Assembly: GCA_041905405.1 (NCBI GenBank) | Contig: JAYRLC010000002.1 | Span: 1 to 64,000 of the forward strand | From: RAM1 sp041905405 | GTDB taxonomy: Bacteria; Pseudomonadota; Gammaproteobacteria; Burkholderiales; Burkholderiaceae_C | Length of the DNA: 64,000 nucleotides | Reading direction: 5' to 3' | Shown here: piece by piece, positions 6,975 through 16,000 of the stretch | How the letters are laid out: the number at the start of each line of letters is the position of its first letter | How positions within the stretch are numbered: position 1 is the first letter of the stretch | Made by a program: the position numbers and the translations under genes | The notes under the pieces: generated by a model | What the model was told of the DNA's origin: nothing | Seen by the model: only the letters and a program-made list of their open reading frames with translations | Databases searched by the model: none

Positions 6975-9900
6975 TCACTGCTTGCACTGCTGGCCGTCCA
7001 CGACGGCGATGGTGTCCTTCTTCTCTTCTTCCTTGCGGCGGTCTTCGGCCTGTTTGGCGTCTTCCTGGACCAGCAGTGACACGAACTTGGTGACGACGTT
7101 GTCGACCTCGTTGACGATGGCCTGGACCTCGGCCCGCGTGACGGTGGTGTCGTTGCGCAGGGCCTCGACGATGCGCTCCACCACAGGGGCCGCCGCAGGC
7201 GCGGGGGCGGGTGTCGGTGCGGCCGGGGGCGCCGGCGGCGTGGGTGCGGGCGGCGTTGGGGCGGGCGGCGCTGGCGGCGTGGGCGCCGGCGGGGTAGGTG
7301 CCGGTGGCGCGGGAGGCACTGGAGCGGGCGGTGGCGGCGTGCCAGCCCCACCTCCCGCCCCCCCGCCGCCGGTCGGCGGCGGTGTGAACGTCGGCAGCGA
7401 CGTCCCCGACTGCGCAAACGAATTCAGGCCTGTGCCCGGCGTATAGACCGGCGTGGTGCTGTAGCTCGCCACCGGGCTGGTGGCCAGTGCAAACTGGTTC
7501 GGCCCGTTGCCACCGACGTATTTGATGGTCGGGCTGTTGATGGTCATGCTGGTGCCGGCGCTGGTGCCCACGCCCCCGGTATTTGTCGCATTGACCTCAA
7601 AGGTCGCCGGGCTCGCCGCGGTGGCCTGCATCGTGCCTTCGGCGCGCACATATACGGTCGGCAACCCCGGTGGTGCCACCGTTTCCTGAGGCGTCCCGGT
7701 CGGCGTGCCGGCGGTATGACGGATGTAAATGCTTTGGGCCGACATGTTGATGTCGGCCTGCGAATGGACATGAACGAGGTCGGTGTAGTTGTCCAGGTGT
7801 CCGATCTTGATGACGTCACCCGCCGACAGCTCGATGCCCGTCCCCGCAGCATCCGTCGCTTTCACGCGGTTGCCAATGTACAGGTCGCCTCCGGACCCGA
7901 GGTACACGCTCTTGCCCACCACACCGCCCGCGCCGCCACCAGAGCCATCGGCATCGACAGGAATATTCCCGCTGACCGTCAGGCGCGACGTAAACGGCGC
8001 CCAGATGTGCACCATGCCGTCGGCGTTGCCCGCGCCCCGGACCGTGGAGGCTTGCGTACCAGTCAGCACAACGTCGACCACGTCAGACGTTTCGGAAGTA
8101 ATGTCCGGCGCCTCCCCGGCGACCAGCTCGGCAGTGTCCACATGGGCCCGCACGTTCCTGCTGGCGTTGAGCGCGACACTGGGCGCCTCGATCTGGGTAA
8201 GCAGGCTGTCGGTGTGGGAGCTGCCCAATATGGAGCCGCGCGCCTTGAGCGAGACTTTGTCGCCGCCGTAAATCCACACGTCAGGCGAGAGGGTGATGTC
8301 CCCCGACCCGCTGCCCGTGCCCTGCGCGCGGATGTCCACAGTGCTGGCCGCGTGAATCCAGGACGACCCCTGGAGCGCGACGGCGGCGCCCACCAGCTTC
8401 ACGTGGCTGGTGGAGCTTTCGCCCATATACCCGATCACCCGGTTGTCCTGCAGCGTGATCACGCCATCGACATGCGCGTCGGGCTCGCCCCGCTGACCTG
8501 CGAGCAGGGCCACGACGCCAGCTGCCGGTGCGAAGTCATGGTCCACCGTAATGGCGTTGGCCGACGCCACGTAAGTTTCACCCGTGGCACCGCCAACCTC
8601 CAGGTCAAGCAGGCTGGTCAGCAGCGTGCCCGTGTCCTGCGGGAAGTACAGGGCCATCTTTGAGCCGGGTTGCGACGCGCTGGTGCCTGCATGTGCATGC
8701 ACCTTGGTGCCCGACAGCGGCGCCACGCGCACGAAACCGCCCAGATCATCGGCATTGCCAATATTGCCGCCGGCATCCAGAAGAATTGAGTCACCGCCTT
8801 CGGATACTGCGTTGGCGCCGTCGGCCACCGTACGCAGCAGCCCACCCTGCGCGGGGCCGCCAGAAATGCCTTTGCTGTAGATGTGCTGCGCCTTAAGCTC
8901 GATCATCCCGGACTCCACTCCGGGCTGACCGATTTCAATGTTGCCGCGCGGCAGGGCGCCATCATCCACCGCATGGATCCGCACCGACGGCACGAAGAAG
9001 CCTTCGCCAGCGGACAGACCGGACAACGCACGCACACCGATGGCGTCCTGATTGAAGCCGTTGATCCCGGTGTCCTGCGGCGACAGCTCCAGCGTCGCCA
9101 AAGACGCATTGCGCAAATTCAGCCCGGCCTGCTCGCCGTAGTTCAGGTCGGGACCAATGCCGGTCAGGTTGGCCGAGAACCAGCCACGCCCGCCCGCCAC
9201 GTCCGGCCCGATCAGGTTGGCCAGCGGCAGATTGGCCGCGCCGGCCGAGATATGCATGCGGTCCACCGAGAACGGCTCGTCCTGGGCGACCTTGAGATTG
9301 GTCTGGATGGACACGGTCTTGCCGGGCGCCAGAGCACCGGGTCCGTTGAACATCACGCGATCCACCGGAGCGGGGGCGGGGGTGGCGGCCGCGGCGGGCG
9401 CGGGCGCGTATGCGCTGGCACCAAAGACCACCGAAACGTTGTCGTACGGCGCCTCGTACAGGTAGTTTTCAACCCGCAGCACAGGGGTGTCCATGCGGGC
9501 GTATTCGTCGCTGTTCAGCACCAGCTCGTTGGCGTTGTCGGGATCATTCGCATGCGTCTGCGAGCTGAAGCGGATGCGCTTGTCCGACAGGATATGAACG
9601 GCGCCGCGGACGGGGTCTGTCGCCACGAGCTTCTCCGCGTTGTCGCCACTGGCCATGGCCAGCTTGTTGGTGCGCAGACGAATGGCGCCACTGTTCGATT
9701 GGACCGTGTCGGCAACGATCAGCACGCCGCCATCGGATCGCCCTTCGCCGGACAGCATGGAAATTTCCATATCGCCCGCCACTGTCAGCGCGCGGGAACT
9801 GCCGCCACCCAGCCGCAGCGTGGCAGCCGTGGTTTCCAGCCGCAGGGCCGCGGGGCCGGAGCCTACCGACGGCCCCCTGTACACGCTGGGGTTGGTGACC

Positions 9901-12900
9901 GGTCCATAGACCTCCCGGATGTCGTTGTAGCCTGAAATCTCAACATCGCCCAGCGTGTTCGGCGCTGCGGTGGGTGAATCCAGGCGCAGTGACCCGACAT
10001 TCAACTGGGCGTAGCCATAAACGCTGATGCCTCCGGAGCCGGCGCGCAGGTTCACAGTGCCGGTGTACGGCTGGCCCGCATTCATGCCCAGGGCATGCAG
10101 GCCCTGGCCGCTGTGGGACAGGCGGATGCGTCCTGTCGCGCTCGTGGCCTCCAGGTTCAGCACGCCCCCAGACCCACCCACACCCGCAGACATCTCGCCG
10201 TATTCGTCAGTGCCGCCCTCGCCGCCAAGGACCACCATCTGCAGCAGGCCGCCGGAATTCCACGCCAGCGACGGCGCCCTGAGGCTGACGACGCCGCCCA
10301 TGCCACCTGTGCCCAGCGTGCCGGAGGACAGTGTCAGCTCATCCTGGGTGCTGCCACCGGCGCCGCCCGAAGCGGCCAGCATGGTCGTGCTGGCGTAGGG
10401 CAGCAGGTCGCCAGAAGTGGTGCGCACAATGATGGTTCCGCCATTGCCGCCATGGCCGGCCTGCAGCGGCGCGGGCGCCGGCGCGGGCGACTCAACCGCC
10501 ACAGGCGCCGTGCCGAGATTGCCGCCATCACCCCCTGCCGCGGTGACGATCAGGGTTTCCATGTCGATGCCGGTCGCCGCAGATAGCTCCACCGCTCCAC
10601 CGTTGCCGCCATTGCGGCCGGCCGGCACATTGTCGACCTGCGCGCCGGCCGATCCGCCGGACACATCCAGCACGAGCGTTCCGGCGCGAATGGCGCCCAG
10701 GGGCGCCTTGATCTTGATCGATCCGCCATTGCCGCTGGTCAAAACGGCGTTCGCTACATCGTTCATGCGGCCGTTGGCCACCACTTCGACCGGCTGCGCG
10801 TCGGTAAACCGGATGTCTCCAGCGAACGCTTCCATGAGAATCTGGCCGCCCGCCAGAGGCTCGCCAGTGACGGTGTTGTGACCCGACTGGGCGCTGATGA
10901 CCAGCGGCGACGCGCTGTAACTCATGGGCACGGGGGCGCTGACCGGTGGTGAAGCAACCTCACCCACCGTCAACGTATCGGTACCCACGCATTCCGCACC
11001 GCAATTCCAGCCGGTAAAGATGCTGATGTTGCCCGCTGCCGATCCGTTGGTTTGCCCCGCAACGCCGTCAGCGCGCAGGCTGCCGGTCAGATGCAGGGTC
11101 TTGGCGTTGATTGAAATGTTGCCGGCCGACATGGCCGCGTTCGCGTCCCAAGCGTCATCCCACACGCGTGTGTCGATGGCACCGACCCGTACAAATCCTT
11201 TTTTGCCCTCAATGGTGACGTTGCCGCCGGAACCGGCGACCGTCCCGAAGTGGCCTGTTCTGATGTTGCCGGCGTAAAGGTCGCCGCTGGAGTACAGCCG
11301 CACGGCACCACCACCTTGCCCGGCGCTGTACGAATAAGACGACGTGTCGATGTCGTTGACCTTCAGCTTGACGCCACTGACGTTCGAAGCCGTCCCGGCC
11401 TCCAACCGGACCTCGTGCGGTCCGCCTGAGCCGGAGTTTGCCGAGATGCGGTAAACACGCGACAGGTCAATGCCCTTGTCTGTCCCGGTAAAAGGCGACG
11501 GTGGAGCCGTCGGAGGTTCGGTGGTGTTCAGCGTGCGCAACGTCAGGTTTGTGTTGACGTTCAGCTCGAAACTGCTTTCGCCATCCGCCACGATCGCATG
11601 ACTGGCCTCCAGCAGCAGCAAACTGCCGTTGAAAGACTCGATTTCATTCGTGTAGACGGTGGTGACGCCACCTGGATCCCCCGCCAGAATACCGCTTTCA
11701 CCAAGAACTGGCACCTCCTCGTAGCCATCCACGATGCGGATGTAGTCGGGGTCCAGAAGCCATTCACCGGCCCTGCCCCTGGGCGCGCCCACATCGGGCA
11801 AGCCACGGCGGACCAGCGTTTTGCCGGACGTTTCGACCCGTCCGCCGTCGCCACCCTGCGGGCCGCCACGCGCGCTGATGGATGCCGCCGTTCGCGTTGC
11901 GCCGTCGCTCCAGAGCACCACCGTACCGCCATTGCCGGCTGAGGTCGAATCAGCATGGATCGTGCTGCCGGCCAGGGCCGTGGTGTTCTGCGCATTGGCC
12001 AGGGGCCCCTTGCCCTGCCAGCCACCGCCCACCAGCACCTCGCCGCCGCCGGCCGGACCGCTGGCGTCGAGCTGCGCCGTGGCATGCAGCGTGGTCTGCG
12101 CGGCGGTCACGTGAATCGCCCCGCCCTTGTCGCCCCGCGTTGCAATGGCCTTGCCGGTCACGTCGGCGCTGACCTGCCCGCGCAGCAGCACCTTGCCGCC
12201 TTCAACCGTGGCGCTTTGCGCCTGCACCAGCCCACTGTGGCGCAGCTGGCTGGCAAACACCGCCACTGAGTCGCCCTTGAGCGTGCCCAGATTCAGGGCC
12301 CGGTCGGCAGGCGCCTGCAGTTCGAGCTGGATGCCCTCCAGACCTCGTCCGGTCAGTGAAACTTTCTGTCCCGCGACCAGCAGCGTGTCGCCGCCGGACG
12401 CCTGCACCACCGCCTGCGCGCCCGTGTCAATCTGGGGCGCGATCAGCACCACGTCGCCGCCGCGCGCCACCACCCGACCCCGCACCGACAGGCTGCCGGC
12501 CAGGCTCCCATCGCCAAAGCGCATGCGCCCCGCGAGCGCGTCGGCATCGCTCATGCGCAGCGTGGACGCCGTGAAGCCCGCGGTGTCCACCACGGCGCCC
12601 GCACCCACGGCAATGCCCGCCGGATTCACCAGTACGAGCCTGCCGTTGGAACTGAGCGTGCCGAAGATGGCCGACGGATCATTGCCCAGCACGCGGTTGA
12701 TCGACGTGCTGGCCGCGTTGGGCTGCGCGAAATGCGTGGTGCTGCCGCCGGGTACGTTGAAGCTCTGCCAGTTGATCGCGCTGTGACTCGTGCCCGCGCC
12801 GTTCTGCGTGGTGACGGTCAGGTTGGCGCCGCTGCGCGACAGCGCCGCCGCGCCATGGATGGCCTGGGCGCCCGTGGATTGCGCGTGCAGGGTGGGCGCC

Positions 12901-13013
12901 GCAAAGCAGGCGGAAAGGGCCAATGCGAGGACCAGTGGCCGGTGGCCGGCCACCGCAGGACTTGCCGCAATGCGGCGGCTACGGGACGAAAACTTCATGT
13001 GTTCAAGCGACAT
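6975..13013 (-). CDS. Filamentous haemagglutinin-type exoprotein with TPS domain (TpsA-like), 2012 aa
   Basis: Residues 1-45 form a long signal peptide (basic stretch, SPAVAG motif, hydrophobic core, LHAQ). Residues about 46-300 are the TPS secretion domain: HSAINWQSFNV, then LVLVNPAGIAVGAGA with the NPxGI motif at 130-134. The centre is Gly/Ser/Val-rich beta-helical sequence, including a Gly-rich block with many GGNGG motifs. Near the C-terminus is a Pro/Ala linker of about 45 residues (DNA 7190-7370), then a charged helical tail ending DGQQCKQ. TpsA proteins are moved across the outer membrane by a TpsB pore, usually for adhesion; no TpsB is encoded here. The next gene upstream on this strand is a paralogue ten bases away. 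A Met five codons in is an alternative start without a clear ribosome site. Confidence 0.83.
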   Translation of the reverse strand: MSLEHMKFSSRSRRIAASPAVAGHRPLVLALALSACFAAPTLHAQSTGAQAIHGAAALSRSGANLTVTTQNGAGTSHSAINWQSFNVPGGSTTHFAQPNAASTSINRVLGNDPSAIFGTLSSNGRLVLVNPAGIAVGAGAVVDTAGFTASTLRMSDADALAGRMRFGDGSLAGSLSVRGRVVARGGDVVLIAPQIDTGAQAVVQASGGDTLLVAGQKVSLTGRGLEGIQLELQAPADRALNLGTLKGDSVAVFASQLRHSGLVQAQSATVEGGKVLLRGQVSADVTGKAIATRGDKGGAIHVTAAQTTLHATAQLDASGPAGGGEVLVGGGWQGKGPLANAQNTTALAGSTIHADSTSAGNGGTVVLWSDGATRTAASISARGGPQGGDGGRVETSGKTLVRRGLPDVGAPRGRAGEWLLDPDYIRIVDGYEEVPVLGESGILAGDPGGVTTVYTNEIESFNGSLLLLEASHAIVADGESSFELNVNTNLTLRTLNTTEPPTAPPSPFTGTDKGIDLSRVYRISANSGSGGPHEVRLEAGTASNVSGVKLKVNDIDTSSYSYSAGQGGGAVRLYSSGDLYAGNIRTGHFGTVAGSGGNVTIEGKKGFVRVGAIDTRVWDDAWDANAAMSAGNISINAKTLHLTGSLRADGVAGQTNGSAAGNISIFTGWNCGAECVGTDTLTVGEVASPPVSAPVPMSYSASPLVISAQSGHNTVTGEPLAGGQILMEAFAGDIRFTDAQPVEVVANGRMNDVANAVLTSGNGGSIKIKAPLGAIRAGTLVLDVSGGSAGAQVDNVPAGRNGGNGGAVELSAATGIDMETLIVTAAGGDGGNLGTAPVAVESPAPAPAPLQAGHGGNGGTIIVRTTSGDLLPYASTTMLAASGGAGGSTQDELTLSSGTLGTGGMGGVVSLRAPSLAWNSGGLLQMVVLGGEGGTDEYGEMSAGVGGSGGVLNLEATSATGRIRLSHSGQGLHALGMNAGQPYTGTVNLRAGSGGISVYGYAQLNVGSLRLDSPTAAPNTLGDVEISGYNDIREVYGPVTNPSVYRGPSVGSGPAALRLETTAATLRLGGGSSRALTVAGDMEISMLSGEGRSDGGVLIVADTVQSNSGAIRLRTNKLAMASGDNAEKLVATDPVRGAVHILSDKRIRFSSQTHANDPDNANELVLNSDEYARMDTPVLRVENYLYEAPYDNVSVVFGASAYAPAPAAAATPAPAPVDRVMFNGPGALAPGKTVSIQTNLKVAQDEPFSVDRMHISAGAANLPLANLIGPDVAGGRGWFSANLTGIGPDLNYGEQAGLNLRNASLATLELSPQDTGINGFNQDAIGVRALSGLSAGEGFFVPSVRIHAVDDGALPRGNIEIGQPGVESGMIELKAQHIYSKGISGGPAQGGLLRTVADGANAVSEGGDSILLDAGGNIGNADDLGGFVRVAPLSGTKVHAHAGTSASQPGSKMALYFPQDTGTLLTSLLDLEVGGATGETYVASANAITVDHDFAPAAGVVALLAGQRGEPDAHVDGVITLQDNRVIGYMGESSTSHVKLVGAAVALQGSSWIHAASTVDIRAQGTGSGSGDITLSPDVWIYGGDKVSLKARGSILGSSHTDSLLTQIEAPSVALNASRNVRAHVDTAELVAGEAPDITSETSDVVDVVLTGTQASTVRGAGNADGMVHIWAPFTSRLTVSGNIPVDADGSGGGAGGVVGKSVYLGSGGDLYIGNRVKATDAAGTGIELSAGDVIKIGHLDNYTDLVHVHSQADINMSAQSIYIRHTAGTPTGTPQETVAPPGLPTVYVRAEGTMQATAASPATFEVNATNTGGVGTSAGTSMTINSPTIKYVGGNGPNQFALATSPVASYSTTPVYTPGTGLNSFAQSGTSLPTFTPPPTGGGGAGGGAGTPPPPAPVPPAPPAPTPPAPTPPAPPAPTPPAPTPPAPPAAPTPAPAPAAAPVVERIVEALRNDTTVTRAEVQAIVNEVDNVVTKFVSLLVQEDAKQAEDRRKEEEKKDTIAVVDGQQCKQ

Positions 13014-13023
13014 GGACGTTCGC

Positions 13024-16000
13024 CTAGGACTTGCATTGCTCGCCGGTCACCGTGACGCCGTTGGCGTCCTTTTTCTTCTCTTGTTCTTCGGCCTGCCGGG
13101 TTTCCTCGGCCAGCAGCTTGGTGACAAAGGTGGTCAGCACACTGCCTGTGTTGTTGATGATCTCACGGGCTTCGGGCGGTGAGATGCTGGGCAATATGGT
13201 CACCAAACGCTCCGCGGCGGGCGAATCTGCCACCGGGTCGGTTGTAGCAGGCGGCGGCTGAACCGGTGACAGCGATGGCGCAGGCGAAGGAGTCGATGGC
13301 GCGGGAGGTGCGGGAGGCGTGGGTACGGACGGAGCAGGCGGCGACGGCGGCGTTGACGGAGCAGGCGGCGCGGGTGTCGAAGGCGACGGAGATGGCGACG
13401 GAGAGGGTGACGGAGAGGGTGACGGAGAAGGTGCGGGCGAAGGCGACGCGGACGTCGCCACCAGCAACACCGCCGGCGCCGGCGCGGGCACGTTCACCAC
13501 CGACGCCGTGAAACCGGTCGGTGCCGTCAACGCACCACTGGCCGAGCCACCCGAGGCAGTGCGCTGCACGACGTTGAACGCGTCCCCCACCGCCCAGCTC
13601 GCGCCGGACATGGCCACGGGGCTCAGGACGATGCCAGGGCTTGCCACGGTCACGTTGCCCGTCACGAACAGCTTGTCATAGCTGCTCGTGTTCAGCAGAT
13701 CCAGTTCCAGCGTGCCGCTGCCGCCATTAAAGCTGCCGGTGAGGTTGAGCGTGCCCACGGTGCTGGCGCCACCCGGCTTGATGGTGCCGTTGTTGGTCAG
13801 CAGGTTGCCCGCCAGATTCAGCGTACCGCTGCCTTCGATCAGGGCGCCTGCGTTGTTGGCCAGGTTGTTGCCCACAGACAGCGTCTTTCCGCTGGCGATG
13901 GTCAGCCGTCCGGAATTCTGGGTAAACACGCCGGCCCCGAAGCTGAGGGTGCCGCTGTCCACGATGACCTGACCCGCGCTGGCGTTGGAGAAAGACAGGT
14001 TGGTCCCGCTGATGCCACTGGTGCCCGTGCCGGACGTCTTCTTGAATAGCCCTGCATTGACCACCGTCTGCCCGGTACTGCCATCGCCCGTAATGCCCAG
14101 GTCGTTCTGGATGTCCACCGTCTTGCCGACATGGTTGACGAACGATGCGGCGGCCCCGCTGAGCTGGATCTGGCCCGTGCCACCCTGGATCTTCGTGGAG
14201 CCCTGGTTGTTCAGCGTTTTCTGCACGATCAGCGAGCCAGAGAACACCTGCAGATCGGTCACGTCCAGATCCACGTTCAGCGTGTGCTGTCCGCCGCCAC
14301 TGACCTTGAGCGCGCCGCCATGGGTGATGGTGGCGCTGCCCGCGGTGACACCCATGCTGCCGGTGGCGGCCAGGGCAATGTCCAGCCCTGCGTCCAGCGT
14401 CAATGCGCCGGTGCCGGCGTTCAGACTGGCGGCCAGGCTGATGTCGCTGCTTGCACCCGCGGCCTTGAGCGTGATGCCGTTGCCGGCCATGCTGCCCGAC
14501 GAGGTGGTCACCATGCCCCCCCCAGAGGTCCGGATGTCGATCGCGCCGGTGCCTGCCGAGATGGGGTTGTTGACATTCAGGCCGCCAGCGCCGTCCAGCA
14601 CGGTGATGCCGCCCGAGGGCGAGCTGAGCGAGCCGAGCGTGGCAATAGCGTTGCCGCTGTTACCCAGCGTGATCGCGCCACCGGTCGTCGCTGCCGTCAA
14701 CAGGCTGGTGTTCAGCGTGGTGCCGGATTCCTGGTTGATGACGCCGCTGACCCCCGAAATGGTGGTGCTGGTGCCCGCGGTCACGTTGCCCAGCGTCACG
14801 CTGGTGCCCCCGCTGACGATCGCCGACACGTTGGCATTGACCGTGCCGGCACCAAGGTTGACCGCGCCCGTCGTTCCATCGAGCGAGACGCTGTTGCCGG
14901 ACAGGGTCCTGGTTGACCCCAGGGTCACGCCAACGCCCGTGAGCGATACCGTGCCGGTGCTGCCGCCGGACACGTTGCCCGCCACCGTCAGCAGGCCGAC
15001 AGACTCGACGCTTGCCAGGCCGCTGGCAACGTTGACGCCATCGTTGATCCCGGTGTTGAAGTCGACCGACCCCACGGTCAGCGCGCCAGCAGCTTTGAAC
15101 GAGAAGGTCTGGTTCGTTCCGCTCTTGCCGGCAACGGTATTGACGGCATGGGCGTCCCCGCCCAGCAGAACCGCACCTGTGTAGCTGTGCAGGTTGAGCT
15201 TGTCTGTCGTGATGGTTTTACCAGTTGTCGCGGTAATGCTGCCGGTATTGATCAGACTGACAAACCCGGGATTGGCTATCGTGATGTTGTCAGTAATCTG
15301 GATACCACCCGAGATATTGTCCCAACCCACAACTAGTCCCTTGGCCGCAGTGATTCGCGCCAGTTCGTCGTTCGAGACGTGGAGCTTTCCGGTATCGTCC
15401 GCGCCGCCCAAGGCGATCGCACGCGCAGCCGTATTGGGCTTGATGACCGTACGTGCGCCAGCCCCGGAATTCACCGTGGCCGCGGATGCAATTTCCAGTC
15501 GGTCGCCACGCAGTAACAGATCACTGCTGCCTGTGTTGCTGACAGATGTATTGGCATCCAGATTTACCCGCTGCGAACCCAGCGCCCCAACGGTCAGGCT
15601 GTTGGAAGTCGACACTGCAGCATTGCCCAGATACACCGCGTCAACGGCGCTCACCGAAGACCCCTGGATGGACACCGTTCCACCGCTGATGTTGTACGGT
15701 GAAGGGGCCGAGGCTCCCACGATTTTCACGCCTTCCTGAGTGGACGACGTGCCAGTAACGGAAACGAGGTTGCCGGCGATGCTGCCGGCGTTTTGCATGA
15801 GCACACCGACCGAAGCCAGCCCCGTGCTCCCGCCTGTAATCTGGACAGTGCCCGTCGGGCTCGACAAAGCCACCCCATTCAGGTTGACCTGCCCCGTTGT
15901 CTGGATGGTGACACCCCCTGTCCCCGACGTCAGCGGACCTGGCGTAATCGTGTGGGTGCCGGCATTGCCCTTGAGTTCCAGGGTTCCCGCGCCACTGGTG

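Noticed and set aside
6975..13013. Contact-dependent inhibition (CdiA) toxin
   Set aside because: No C-terminal toxin module after a VENN-type motif and no small immunity gene follows; the end is a Pro-rich linker and helical tail.
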